Below, one piece after another: positions 1 to 13,123 of a stretch of DNA of 64,000 nucleotides. How positions within the stretch are numbered: position 1 is the stretch's first letter; each line of letters opens with the position of its first letter. The stretch comes from Scatophagus argus (lineage: Eukaryota; Chordata; Actinopteri; Scatophagidae), in assembly GCF_020382885.2 (NCBI RefSeq), contig NC_058499.1:13811872-13875871 (forward strand), given 5' to 3'. Under the pieces are notes generated by a model that did not search any database, was not told where the DNA came from, and saw only the letters and a program-made list of their open reading frames with translations. The translations under genes were made by a program, and so were the position numbers.

Positions 1-1192
1 TTGAAGAAGACTGAGTGAAGAGAGAATTTGCTATTATTTAAGTTGTGTTTATTTATGTTTAAATCAGCAACCAGAATAATAGTTTTAACTGACTCTCATT
101 AATATTAGGTAACATTTCACAATGTTAAGATATTGAGTGCCTTTCAGTATTGTACTCAGAAACAAGAGATCACAGACATATTAGTTTAATCACAATCAGT
201 TTCCATCACTGATGTCTTCAGCTTATGTGAAATTGTCATGAGACAGCTAATACATGTAAAACTACTGGCTACATGCCAGACATACACCGCATTGCGCATA
301 CTGAAAGTGCACCCTTTTGAACTATTATAATATACTCTAAAATATCTAATTTAAAGTGAGATCTCGGGCAACAGATTTCAAGACTATGTTGAGGAGGGGG
401 GTGGGAGTGTTGTTTGCCGGTGGTAGCCGTCTACTCTTGTTTTGATGCAGGTAAAGTCAAAGGAGGACATTTAAGATGTAGATAACAGGAAGAAAAACTT
501 GTCACCAATGTCACCAAAGCTGCTGCTGGCAAATTCGTAAATGAAAGAGATACAGACACACACATACAGTTTCTTTACAGCACAAGGTTGATAGGAAGAT
601 GCTTCTTTCTATGACTACTGCACTGAAGTTCATCCCAAAGTTGATTGGAGAAATTAACATATCTCAACAGTTTTTAAAACACTCCTAGAATATTCTTGCA
701 CTATGTTGTGCATTATTGTTATCATACTATTCGGTTATATTATGGCCATGAATGATGGACTTTGAACCAAACCACCATATTGTGGTAACTTGTGTCTATA
801 AGTCTTTGAGGCTTTACTTATCCTCAAACACCTTTTTCAAAGTCCGTCAGATCATATTCTAAATTGATTATTTGACATTGTATGTTATATTACATTAATA
901 TTATATGAACATATTTTCACCTTGAGACAGGGCCGGAATGAGATGATGTGTGTGACTGCAGTGTAATACAGCCTCCTTCCTTACTGCAGGGCCTCTTGTT
1001 CTGAGCAGCCGCCTCCTGAGAATAACCAGCAAACGGAGCATGAAGGGAAGGCGAGGTCTGGACCAGGGGAAGATAGCATGACTGTCTGACAGGATGTGCT
1101 TAGTTACACACTCTCTGTTCCTACTAGAGCCCAGACAGCCCACCAAGGCCACACATGGGAAGTGCAGTGGGAGGAGGCTACAGGACGTGCTA

Positions 1193-1244
<52 letters not shown>

Positions 1245-2147
1245 TGGAAGAAGAGATATATCGTCTCCTTCTTTTGCTTGGAGAGACTCTGGTACGCATC
1301 CAACATGCCAAAAGCAGTGACAGCATCATCAACAAAATGTAGCTGTGACAAACACACACACACACACACACACACACGCACGCGCGCACACACACAGATT
1401 GCTGCTGAGCCACTTGAGAAAAACACTCCAAATGTGTTTAGGAAACTGCTCTGCCCCAGGAGGGAAAATCTTTTTTTTTTTCTTTTTTTCCCAAGCAAAC
1501 AAACAAACAGCAGCACACTTTCCATCCCCACTCCACCAAGTGAAGATTCCCTCTCACTGGCAGTGGAACCAGCTTGAATAAGTCTGTTTTGGGAGGAAAC
1601 TTTTTCCCTCGTCATGTCTACTGGCCATTAAGCCAATTACAGCCAAATGAAACTAAGTGGGGCAGGCTTAACAGAGTGTCGGATTGCTTTTGAAGGTCAA
1701 ACAACACTTGGAGCGAATTGCTTCTGTCTATAAATTCCTCAGGTCGGATGTTTTGCTTATTGGCATTCAACATCAACACACCTGTTTATCTGATGAAGCT
1801 ATTTCCCTATAAAGGAAGACTTTAAATGTCTGGCCGTTTGCCCAGTTTACCTTTATGGGCCATCTCTTGCTCTCATCTCTCTTTCTCTCTCTCATCTCTT
1901 TTTCATTTCCCAAGTGGGTGATTCACTACCTCGAAGCAGCAGACATTTTTCACTCTTGGAATCACCTGAAAATAACAAGCCAGTATGGATAAGGACCTAA
2001 TAGGAAGATGGAAGATGTGAGGAAAGAGTATGCATGCTGACGAGAGGAAATGATGAGAGATCGTCACAAAAATGCATTTTGAAAAATGGAAAGTCTCTTT
2101 CATTCACCTTCTAGTAATTAATACATCTGCTTTTGGATTTTTAAATA
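1..2147. other. Gene-free stretch
   Basis: AT-rich, with facing TG/CA microsatellites near 1.2-1.4 kb. No splice-bounded coding segment or domain was recognised on either strand. Confidence 0.6.
1193..1398. repeat. (TG)n-(GA)n and (CA)n microsatellite pair
   Basis: (TG)n with a short (GA)n tail lies at 1193-1243, and a (CA)n run with CG interruptions at 1350-1398. The facing runs produce long spurious open frames on both strands. Confidence 0.97.
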
Positions 2148-2678
2148 CACTATGTAGACAAAAGTATTGGGACATTACACCAACAGGGACTTTAATGACA
2201 TCACATTCTAAATACATTGACAGCTGTTGCAACTGTAACAGCTTCCACTCTTCTGCAAAGGCTTTCCACAATATTTTGGAGTGTTTCTGTCTGGCTTTTT
2301 TCCCCATTCAGGCAGTGGAGCATTTGTGAGGTCAGGCACTGATGCTGGATGAAAAGGCCTGGCTCACAATCTCCATTCCAGTCATACCAAAGGTGTTGGA
2401 TAGGGTTGAGACCAGGACTTGAGTCAAGTTCTTCCACACCGAACTTATCCAAGCATGTCTTTAGGGACTTTGCTTTGGGCGCCAGGGCACAGTCATGCTG
2501 GAATAGAAAAGGGCCTTCCCCAAACTGTTGCCACAAAGTTGGAAGCATAGCATTGACCAAAATGTCTTGGTATCCTGAAGCATTAAGATTTCCCTTCACT
2601 GGAAGTCAAGGGCTGAGCCCAACCCCTGAAAAACAGCCCCACAAAGAGGTTTGTCTGGATGTTTTTGTCTATATTGTG
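2148..2678 (-). mobile_element. Tc1/mariner-type MITE with transposase C-terminal remnant
   Basis: The 531-bp element has inverted terminal repeats CACTATGTAGACAAAAGTAT (left) and the near-complement ending TTTTGTCTATATTGTG (right), flanked by TA on both sides, the Tc1/mariner target duplication. On the minus strand, 2201-2599 encodes a degenerate C-terminal Tc1-like transposase. It retains QHDCA in place of the catalytic QDND/QHDNAP block, and SPGLNPIQHLW in place of SPDLNPIEHLW, followed by a mutated tail. The N-terminal DNA-binding half is missing, so the copy is dead and internally deleted. Confidence 0.85.
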
Positions 2679-4924
2679 TATTTTAAACCTTTGATTTCTT
2701 CCATGAATACAAAGTAATGAGCAGCAGATATTAAAACACAGACACAAACACATACCTATATGCCAGTGAGGGCGTGTTTTGCTGAACAAGCCAAATGCTT
2801 AATGGTGCTAAATAGATCTCAGGTGAATAACGGCATTTATATTAACAAAACACTCTGTTAGAGTAGGAAGGACAGAGGTTTTTATTTGTTTTGTTTTTAT
2901 TCAAGTGAGTGACCTAATTTTTGTTCTCTAACTGAATGAATGAGTGAATATATGAATGAGTGACTGACATTAGCCCAAATGATTACGGAAAAAAGTTTGA
3001 CATCGCAAGTGGGGGGAATAGCAACAGAGGAAGCGGCTGAAGCAGAAAAAGAGAGATGAGAGCAACATATGCTGATGATCAGGACTTCCCAAGAAGGATT
3101 TTAATATTTCATGTGTCCTAGATTCCATCCCCCCCACTTTCCCCCCCGGGACCAAAAAATGACTGAGGCGCCAGGGACAGGGATGGAGGAAAGGAGAGAA
3201 AGAACGAGTGAGCAATTTAAAAAATGGGAACATGAACACACAGTTGTGTGAGTTAGACCATGTACCCTCAGAGGATCAAAGTAATACTACACGAGGTCGT
3301 TTGTTTTGTAACACCTATGGGAATGTATGTGCACTGAGAACTGAGCTGAAAATCGCACACTATGTGACGATCGGGACGATAAAATGAGTTTTCACTGTGA
3401 TGTTTGCAGTTTACAGTAACAGTGATTGCAGGTGGCCTTGGAGGTTGTTTACAGAGCAAAAGGGTCTCTTTACTGACACATTTATAGATTGTATGAGGTA
3501 TTTTTTACTGTATCAGCTGTTTATGAAACAGAACTTTTTTCTTCTTTGTGTGGGCTATCTTCTTCCAGGACATGGTGGGTATGGTGGAGTAGAGGTTGTT
3601 TGGCAACACCTCAAGCTGCTCAGTTGTTCTCCTGTATCCAGGGGAAACCACCCAGCCTAACTCTCTCCAAAGTTAGCAAAATACAAGTAACAGCATTTCA
3701 GCTCACTAATTAACTAAGTTATATCCTATTTATTTAATCCACACAAAAAATAATAGAGAGTAAAAATGACATGTTGTGTGCCTGGCAACCTCACAAAGAC
3801 CTCACACAAGATTCCAGGGAGTTACTGTGACGACTCCAAGGTACAGTCCACATAGCACATAACACCCCTGTAAAACCACAAGCTGTTAGTTTGTTTTTGC
3901 TGAAAATTAAACAGACAAAATAGAGCGTGCATATAATGAGTTTTAAGAGTGCTGGTATGCAAATTGTGTTGTCTTCAGACAGAGCCTGTTTCCAGATGTT
4001 AAGCCATGAATAGAATAGAATAGATAACAACTGAATAGAAGTTATATACCAACTGACCTTGACTTTGTTGTTCAAAGACGTTGTCAAAACTGTGCTGAGA
4101 ATAGAAAGCATCAGCATTTCCCGCTGCACAAAAAAACATTGTTTAATTGTTTAAGGCAGTATTATTCTCTGTACAGTGCATTGCTTATTGTGATTCATCA
4201 AGAAGGAACTGCCACTAGGCTGCCACCTATATTTGTCAATGTCACTTGATCAGACAGCTTATTAGCATGAAAAGTAATGTTTGTACCGCTCTATCGGTGT
4301 ATTTATGTCTGCCAGCCAGCCTGTCCACACGCTTGTCCATCTGTGTTTGTGTCTTTGTTTGTCTATCTCTATTTTGTGTGTGTGTGATTTCTGCACTTTG
4401 TGTGTTTGCTGGTCTAGTGTTTTGCTGACAGTGTCTAGTTCAGTATTGCAGTGGTGCCTGAAACCTCTGACCCTGCTAATCAGCTCAACCTACAATAACC
4501 CTCCAACTGGCATCTTAATTAATCATGTTATGGCGGTGGGATGTAGTACTGCATCTCAATGCTGTGATACAATAATATTAAGATAATTGTAATTGTCCCT
4601 CGTCTTGTCATTAGATGTCAGTTGCTCTCTTGCTTGTGTGTACTTGAGTCTGTGTCTGTTAGTGTAGATACTGCACTCAGTCGAGTTCACCTGCAGCATC
4701 AGGTAATACAACCATAAAAAATGATTTAAAGGTGATGAAAAGCCCAGCACCTCTCTGCTGGCTGCCACTCAATGTTATCTTTAGGATTGCCCCACAACTC
4801 ACTTCACCATTTCATTTATTTAAGAGATAACATTTGTGAGCCTGGTCTCATTCCCAGAGTGTCAGATAGCAGCGTTTTGTCACGTCCCCTCTGCATATCA
4901 TGCAGACGCAGAAGGTAACCTGTA
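2679..4924. other. Gene-free stretch
   Basis: Open frames are short and lack recognisable domains. A (GAAT)n-like run lies near 2935-2965. Nothing else was recognised. Confidence 0.6.
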
Positions 4925-5080
4925 GGGGCTCCCTGGTAGATCATCTGGCAGAGCATGCATCCCATGTACATGACCTGAGTCCTCTGCAGCCTGTCTCTCT
5001 CTAGGCCATCAACTCTCTCTCTCTCCCTTTTTCCCCAGTTTCCTGCCAGATCTCTCTGCCTCTCTAAGGTGGCATGTCCA
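4925..5080 (+). mobile_element. tRNA-derived SINE fragment of another family
   Basis: GGGGCTCCCTGGTAGATCAT through CTGGCAGAGCATGCATCCCA and a degenerate B box (GACCTGAGTCCTCTGCAG) form a tRNA-like head. It is followed by a pyrimidine-rich CTCTCTC/TTTCC body typical of one teleost SINE family. The A-box region is clear, but the tail is lost. Confidence 0.6.
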
Positions 5081-5416
5081 GCATCTGGCTGAGATGCACC
5101 AGGCTTTATAATGTATATCTAATGCAAACTCCTCCACGTCAATATGAGGCGATCAGAGCAATGACATACCATTTACAAAGTGAGAAAGTTCAGAATGAGA
5201 AGGTTCCAAGAAGTGTGGAGGTCAGGGTTAAGTGGTGGGTCACACACATAACTTTCACTCAAAAGTCTGTGTCTCATGTCCCTCTGGCCACACATGCTGA
5301 AGGGTGTCTTGTGCATTTGGGTGAGATGCACAAGGGTGTGAAAAAGTGTGAGTATCCAATGACGTGAGAAGGTGTCACATTCACCACCCGTACTGACACA
5401 CTCACACATGGAGACA

Positions 5417-5445
5417 AGCACACACACACACACACACACACACTT
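5417..5445. repeat. (CA)n microsatellite
   Basis: A pure CA run linked to the dispersed repeat at 5430-5800. A similar run is at 5680-5708. Confidence 0.95.
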
Positions 5446-5800
5446 GCACACTTGACATCCATTACCTGGAATCTAACCCTTACCTTACTGTAACTGGAAA
5501 AATGATGATAGAAACTATTTTGTGCATGATGTGCCTTTCTTTTTTGTGGGATAATTATGGAGATAGACTGCAGAATGCTGTCATAGCTGATCCCTGATAA
5601 GTAAGTCTGTGCACAATGAATGTGTGAAAACACACATACACAGCAAGTATGTACAGTATGCATACATGCACAAAGCCTCGCACACACAGACACACACACA
5701 CGCGCGCACGATTTGACTCGTGGCATCTGTTACCTGGACTCTAACCTTTACTTGACTATAACTGGAATAATGATAGAAGCCATATGAAATTTTAGCTCGT
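5430..5800 (-). repeat. CA-linked dispersed repeat, two partial tandem units
   Basis: Two related units occur (5450-5515 and 5718-5785, sharing TTACCTGGA-TCTAACC and AACTGGAA-AATGAT), each followed or preceded by a (CA)n run. The middle (5520-5690) is about 80-85% similar, in reverse complement, to 8620-8790; a perfectly shared 19-mer is GTCTATCTCCATAATTATC. It is not recognised as a named family. Confidence 0.65.
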
Positions 5801-5871
5801 GCTGAAGGCTGTAACACTGAACCCAAATATGGAATACTAATTTTGTCTCCAGTTAGAGCTGTCCCTGTCAC

Positions 5872-5900
5872 TGTGTGTGTGTGTGTGTGTGTGTGTGTGA
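5872..5900. repeat. (TG)n microsatellite
   Basis: A pure TG run of about 28 bp, immediately after the CA-linked repeat block. Confidence 0.95.
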
Positions 5901-8579
5901 TTCGAAAAAAATCCCAACTGAGACTTACAGAAATACACATATTTTTGACTCGGCAGTAACTTTTCACAGAAAGCTTTCAGATTGAATATGGGGCAAACCA
6001 CCACAAAATTATTATTCTCCTCATGGAGCTCTGTCTGCTAAATCTGCATGTTTTACACTGAGCTGTCATCCCTTTATGGGATGGTGATAATGATGAAGAT
6101 ACTGTTTAGATATTCTCTTATTATCTCCCAGGCTCATCTTGCAGACAGGTTAAGGCTTCCTGTACTAACTGAAAAACTGGAAACATCTCAGGATACATTT
6201 TTTTCTTTCTATCATTGGACAATTACAATATTTATGAGATCCTGTAGTGGAAAAACACAGTTCTATTCTCTAGCTATTTCTTTTCCCCTCTTGTAATGTG
6301 TTTTTTCTTTTTTTTTTCTTTTTTAATGAAACACCGCCAAGAAAATCACTCAAGCATTTGTCAGTGTAATTGTACAACACAATGCCATGAATGGATATGA
6401 GCCTGCCGTTTCAAACTGCTGACAGGCACAGAATAAAACACCTCACACTGAACAGGGGATTAGGGCAGAGAAATAGACTGAGTTAGAAAGATAGCAAAAA
6501 AGAGACGATGAGAGTGTGTATATGTGTTTTTTTATTTCTATTATTTCCTTCAAGACTTTAGAAAATGTAATTCCATTTTAATTAAGCAGGAATAAAACAT
6601 TTATTATGATGACCTTTTACACATCATGAAACATTTGAAGGAAGAGCAACAGTTGGAGGCTTATTCATGTCTCTGTTCTGTTAGCAGAAGTTAACGTAAG
6701 ATTACCATTGTAGTTAAAAATATTTATACATTTATTGGTTTCGTTTTTACATCAGTTATGGATGGACTGGAAGTGTTTGTTATTGATGATAATATGTATT
6801 AAATGTGCTTATTGATAGAATGATGTTGATGACGATCACCTTTTCAGTTGTGTGTGATTTGATGCCCAACAAGTCCTGAAACAACTTTTTTTTGTTGTTT
6901 GTTTGCTTTGGGTTTTTTTGTTTGTTTGTTTGTTTGTTTTGTGTTGCTTTTGTTTTTTGTTTTTCGTCTTTGTTTGCTACTTTTGAGAGTCTTGCTTCAC
7001 AATGCATTCCACCGTGGCCATATACATAGCACAAAATAAACAACTGCAGCCAGAGTCATAGTAATTTCTGCAGCTGCAACCTCAGTTTTAACCCACAACC
7101 AGACAGAGCACAGCTGTGGTCACAGCCACAGTGGCTGTGTACTGTCAGAATAGGCCTTTAGAAAAGAGTAATGAGCAATAAATGCATAACACATAATTGT
7201 GTTCGATCATTTCTCTTTTCTCTACTATCTGCAGAGCATTGCCCTAACTGGCAGTGCATCATACCTCTCAAGGACAACTCACTAACTGCTGCCATGGATG
7301 AGAGTATCTTGTGGTGACTTAAGCTATTGTGAGCAAATGTAAAAGTATTTCAGGGAAAAAATGGCATCACTGTCTATTACAGGTAGTGTCGTGGAATTCC
7401 ACGGAGGACAGATGTGGGAGACCTGATCTTAAGGTATGTTTATAATGCACAATGGTTACCATCATATCAGAAACATTCCAGAATGGGTATAGTACAATTT
7501 CAAAGCCTCACTCTCAGAGGAGACAGCATGTTGCACATGTTGGTTTTAGTGGCCATAAAGTTTTTCATGTTGATGATGTAATCCACTTTTCCACAGGACT
7601 GATACAAGTGTATGGCAACAATCATTTCTGTGGAGATTAATAGATTAGTGGAACCCCTCAGACTTATTTTTTGAACGGTCCTTAGCACCAAGCATAGTAA
7701 ACACTGAACTAAAACACACACTGTCCCCTCTGTGTTCCTCCCAAACACTAATTAGTAGTTATTCCCCAAGAAATTATTTTTCATATGACTCTGTCCACGC
7801 AGACAGATGTGCAGGATTTGGCAGGCTGGAGAGCCAGAGGCCATCTACAGGAAATCGTAACATGGACTGAATCAGACCTCAAATTGCTGCTTCACAACAA
7901 TTGAAATCTTCCTGAGGTGTCCCTTTCATCTCCACGGACATTTTGCACTCCTGCACTGACATTTTCTCACAGCTCGTTGCTCCAGTTTTGGTTTATCTTT
8001 GGCAAAAGAGCAGGCCTGCTGTGTAATCTGTGTGTTTAGTCTATTTCACTCTGCACATGGAGTCTTATGTGGGAAGACACTGAATTCAGCATCACCTGCC
8101 CAGAAGCTTATTGCGTTTGATTCATATTTGCACTGGAAAATGCAAGGGATCACAACACATTAGCAAACACTGAAATGGGAAAGCATTCTCAGGGAGAGTT
8201 TTATATGTGCAGAGTAACTGAATATAAATGTGCCCTTTTTATGAAAGCATGTTTCACAGCCAGACCGGGGAGGGAATTTAATCAAGTGAGACTTCTCCCT
8301 CCACTCTGCTTGATAACTCTGGGACTGAACAGACTTTAACCTGTACTACATGCTACACATCACAAGCCCATGTTCTATTCTATCTCAACCCACCAGGTTC
8401 TTAACATATCCTGTGGTGAGTTTTAAGTCTATGTACACGTGAGTAATAGCCATTTACTTTGTGTAAATGGATGTGTCGCATTGAATTAAGCACCTTCTTT
8501 AATTTCATCCCCTTCCCATCAGGGTTCCCACAGCACACTGCAATTTCCTTTTGATCACTTGACTGTGACAGTGCAGATC
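5901..8579. other. Gene-free stretch
   Basis: AT-rich unique-looking sequence with T-rich and (GTTT)n runs near 6890-6960. No gene signal was recognised. Confidence 0.6.
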
Positions 8580-8830
8580 AGTGTGTGTGTGTGTGTGTGC
8601 TTGTGTGTGTGTGTGTGTGTGCAGGCGTGCATACTGTATGTACTTGCATTTTGCTTGCCATGCATGTGTGTTTTCATGCATTTGTCGTGCACAGACTTCC
8701 TTATCAGGGACCAGCTATGACAGCATTCTAGAGTCTATCTCCATAATTATCTCAGAAAAAAGAAAGGCACATCACACACAATTCACATTCTTTCATCCAT
8801 ACCTGAGTGCATGATGGATTGCACCCATGT
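8580..8830 (+). repeat. Inverted partner of the CA-linked dispersed repeat
   Basis: It has a (TG)n run followed by GCATACTGTATGTACTTGC and CAGACTTCCTTATCAGGGAC through GTCTATCTCCATAATTATC. This matches the minus strand of 5520-5690 in the same order. The open frame across it is conserved between copies only because the DNA is, and it starts in the TG microsatellite. Confidence 0.65.
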
Positions 8831-9647
8831 TTAAAGTCATCAGTGTAAAGTGCACACAAAGCCTGTTCTCTTTGACCTCTCAAACCTCTTGTTGTACAAG
8901 CACAAGCACCACTTACCTCGACCTGCCACCCAGAAAATCTAATTTTGCATCTGTCAACAGCAACCAGAACCACATGGATTCAATGCCTGAGAGACATTTG
9001 TATTTTAATACATAAATATTTCAGTCGCATATCCTTGTATTACGAATCAGCAATGGTTTTCAGGTCAGTCATTAAATAAGTAATCCATTCACATTTCTCT
9101 CCAAGATGCTAAACTCCTGCCAGACTGTCCTTGTAAATATGTTTTCTTTATTCCTCCTGTGACCTGCTTAGAAAAATAAAATCTTAATACTGGTGGTGAT
9201 GGAGCAAGGGCTGAGGTGGAGACTTTTTTAACCTTACAATGCTCAACACAATGCTCTACAGGCCTTTTGATTGGGAGAGACAGCTGAGAAAGACAAAGTC
9301 ACATTGACTGTAATCAGTAGGGTACGTTTACATTTGAGTCAATAGCTGATAACTCCAGTCAAAAAATTGGCAGCTTTCAAAGTTCACAAGTTACCTGTTA
9401 GCAACAATGACAGAGAACAAGTTCAGCTATACTCATTTTAGTTGATTAGAACATTGCATATGAAGACATCAATTTGTGTAGGCTTAAAACCTTCACTTAG
9501 ATTTCTTACTGTTGCTCATATGACTGGGACACTCATAGTGTTTAACATACAAAATCACAGCAGATCTTCCACCTTGTGTGCACAGATTTTTTTCTAAATT
9601 GTCATAATATCTCATCCTTGACACTACAAAAGTTTTATTTCTAAAGG

Positions 9648-9775
9648 TTTTTCTGGGAGTTTTTCCTTAGTCGATGTGAGGGTCAAAGGGCAGAGGATGT
9701 TGCTGATGTTATGTTAAGCCCTTTGAGACAAACTGCTTGTAAACATGGGCTATACAAATAAAGTTGTCTTGTCTT
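9648..9775 (+). repeat. Retroposon 3' tail fragment
   Basis: The stretch GTCGATGTGAGGGTCAAAGG to GGGCTATACAAATAAAGTTG followed by (TCTTG)n is the familiar 3' tail of teleost LINE/SINE families. It abuts the SINE at 9776, so the two insertions are nested or adjacent. Confidence 0.65.
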
Positions 9776-10150
9776 GTTTTGGTGCAGTGGTTAGCACTGT
9801 CGCCTCATAGCAAGACGGTTGCAGGTTTGAATCCCCGTCTGGATTGTGGAATGTGGAGTGTGGAATTTGCATGTTCTCCCTGTACCTGTGTGGGTTTTCT
9901 CCAGGTACTCTGGCTTCCTCCCACAATCCCAAAGACATGCATGCACATTAGGTTAATTAAGTTAATTGACTACTCTACATTGCCCCTGGGTATGAGTGTG
10001 TAGTTGTCTGTCTTTGTGTGTGAGCCCTGCCATTGGTTGGTGACCAGTCCAGGGTGTACCCAGCCTCTCGCCCATAGTCAGCTGGGATAGACTCTGGTCC
10101 CCCCGCAACCTTGGTGGATAAATGGTATAGAAAATGAATTAATGAATTAC
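9776..10150 (+). mobile_element. Common teleost tRNA-headed SINE-like repeat
   Basis: It starts with a tRNA-like head carrying A-box-like TGGTTAGCACTG and B-box-like GGTTTGAATCC. The body GCATGTTCTCCCTGTACCTG...GGTTTTCTCCAGGTACTC...CAAAGACATGCATG is widespread in teleost genomes. It ends in GGATAAATGGTATAGAAAAT and a short GAAT-type repeat tail. The family name is not certain. Confidence 0.8.
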
Positions 10151-13086
10151 ATAGTTGTTTACAAGGTGTAGTGTTGTGCAGAAATTGTATCATTATCACC
10201 ATCTGAATGCTCCCATTCAGGTCCAGTTTTCTGCTGTTGGGCTCAGCTGACTCTCAGTGGATGGTTCTCAGACTACATTCTTGTAGAAAGAATTAAACTT
10301 GCAAGATGTTCCCTGTCTTTACCTGACAAAAATGTTGCTACACTACAATTTATCTATGTATGTATCATTTGAAGTAAGGTAATCTCGGGTTTTACAACTG
10401 CAGCACTCACTCACACACAGTTTCTTTAGCGGTATCTTTAATTGGGGCATGATAAATTTCTTAGACATGGAAACTTTAAGTGAGAGGTTAATTCTCCATA
10501 CATGAAACATGTCACTGATTGTCACTCGCCATGTGTGTGCAAAATGAGAATTGGAGCTGTGAAAATTAAATGCCATGGTGAATTACTTTATGTGTTTCGG
10601 GAGCTTAGGAATCCATTGCACATTTGACACAGCCTTCTTTAATCAAAGCCCTTATCTTCAGCTTGGCAAAAGTAGGAATCATGTTAATTATATTTGATGA
10701 AGATGCTATCCCTTTAGAGTCTTCTTTGTAGTAATCCCTCACAGTTAAGTCTGTTGCTGTCTACAATAATGGGATGTCATCTTGAGTCCCAAGGCTCTAA
10801 GCAAAAGTTAGACTGCTGATGACAGGGGCTGGGCTTTCATGGGATTTTAGGGGGAAGGTGGTAAGCCACTTAACATCCCACAAGTCAGAACATGAAGCAG
10901 GCTGCCAGTGGCTCACCATTTAGATTTCAAAGAGCTGATTGTTGAGCTCTTGCAAATTGCGGTGTCACAGATTTCACTTTAAAAGCGTTATACACATATG
11001 TGAGCAACACATATGCACAAATAAATAAATACAATCCATTTGGCAAACTTGCACTAATTGTAGAGCTGCGTAATTCTTGCAGAACTTAAATCAACAAGAT
11101 GTTTTCATTTTTCCCTTTTGTGTTTTAATAATAGAAATATGTAGTTATGGAGCTGCTTACTGAAACCCAGCGTAATCCTGCTGATGTTCACCTCGAGATT
11201 CCTCTCAGTATTGCATTAAGTTGATTCTTTCATACTGTGGTCAACTTTTTCTTTTATTTTTATAGCAGACTGCCTTTTTACAGCAGACAACTTGACATGT
11301 CAAGGTAGAAAAAGCATGTGTGAAAATGATACAATTCATGATTTTTGAATTTCATTCAGGGTCCTGATATTGTGCAAGCCGTCACACTGTCATGATTTTT
11401 AAGGACAAGGCTTCTCTAATGATGGCAAGTCAAAATATTTGCACTGAAAAAGGCCTACAGTTTGTAAGTTAAACCAGCTGGGATCAACAGAGCTGAGAAC
11501 GTGTGAGTTTAGGTGTGTGTACTTTGTGTGGCGGCTCGGTTGAGCCCCTGTAGTCCACAGGACAAAGATGCCCTCTGAGCACTGTAAGCTAGTCATTAAT
11601 CAGCCACTCTTTACTGAGCTATAGTGTGAGATTTGCACATGCATTAAAACTAAGTGTATACACACACAGGCATTCAAATCATGTGCATACACACCACCAC
11701 CACACGACTCAGTTCTTTTTCAGCCTTCCAGCCTTCTGACCTCACCAAGCTCTTCCTCATACCCAGCAAACATATAAGCCGTTACTCAGCATATGGGCCT
11801 GTGGGGGACAGACACAGAGGGCAGAGGTATATATGGTTTGATGATCACCAAAAGGTAGATCTCATTATTTTCCCACCTTGGCCGTTGAGTGAATTTTCAG
11901 CGGACCTTGAGTGGACCACTTAATGTTGCCTCATGAATCTATTTATGAGAATATCAAGCCAGCAACCCGGTTAGGTTCACTGTTAAAACATTTGCCACTT
12001 CCGGTTTAGTTAATTAGCATGGTGCATATTTAGCATATTTAAATGACCATTTAATATTTATCATTTTACTGTCAGCTGTCAAGGCTGCAGGTGTTCTTCA
12101 TTACATACCCTCGTGTTTTGTGTATGTGTTTGTGTGGCCAGAGCACATCATTATGCAACACCTGCTGGAGCAAGAAGTAGTAATGTTTGGCCTGTCACTC
12201 AACACTGGGCCGTTCGGCTCAAAAGAAACACTTTAAAATGAAGTGAAAATGTCTCAACTGTCAGTCATTTTATGATAAGTGTTTGAAGAATTATTCAGTT
12301 CATGGTTGGCCACAGAATGTTTTCCATTTGCCACATGACATGAGAACACTGTCAGAGTCTGCAGGTCTTTCCTTTTCCTCTTCAAGGACAGAATCATATT
12401 TATCCTTTAAGCACGGTTTCAGAAAAGAGTGTTTCATGCGCACTTTTTCTTGCCTCAGTGCATTCCTAACCTTATTTCCAATTCTTTAAGCAAAATATTA
12501 CCATCAATCAACCGCACACACATCTGTCCCTGCTGTCTTAGAGTGGTGTCACAAACAACCTTTCCCTGATGGTGTGGGATGAAATCTCTTTGTTCCATGC
12601 AAGACAAAGATTTATAACAATTCCCAGTCCGTCACCACCTACTCCTCCTCCTCCCGTCCACATACTTCACACAGCATCACAATCTGTGTCAGTGCGGAAT
12701 GAAGATACTCGACCATTGATCTACTGTGTCCAGTCTAAATCTGCGTCCAGCATGCTGACCCCAGTGAGCCGTCTCAGAGCGTGCACGTATGTGTGCGCGC
12801 ATGCTTTTATGTGTGTCAGTGCTGCAGCAGTGCCAGTCATCACCGTGCTATCATCGAGGAACAGAGGGCTGTATCTCTGGTGCCTCACACAGGACAAAAG
12901 TTGCAACTGCAGAGAGACTCATGTCCTCTATCACATCTAACACATGTAGAAAGAATCTTACACAAGCCGTTCTCCAGCGTCCTTCCCCGTCCCTCAGGAG
13001 GGCCGATAACAGTGGTAGGACTCCAGCTGCTTCTTCGCTTACACACACCATGCATGAACACTCAGAGAGGCACCCATGCATGTGCT

Positions 13087-13089
<3 letters not shown>

Positions 13090-13122
<33 letters not shown>
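13090..13122. repeat. (CA)n microsatellite
   Basis: An uninterrupted CA run of about 32 bp. It accounts for the overlapping open frames between 12,780 and 13,165. Confidence 0.95.

Positions 13123-13123
<1 letters not shown>

Noticed and set aside
901-1615. Long overlapping open frames on both strands with (CV)n and (HT)n peptides
   Set aside because: They are translations of facing TG/CA microsatellites without domains, conserved starts or splice context.
2201-2599. 132-codon minus-strand frame as a host gene
   Set aside because: It is a degenerate Tc1-like transposase C-terminus within a MITE bounded by inverted repeats and TA.
9776-9850. tRNA gene
   Set aside because: Only A- and B-box-like motifs are present; the sequence does not close a cloverleaf and continues into a SINE body. 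The same applies at 4925 and 28,780.
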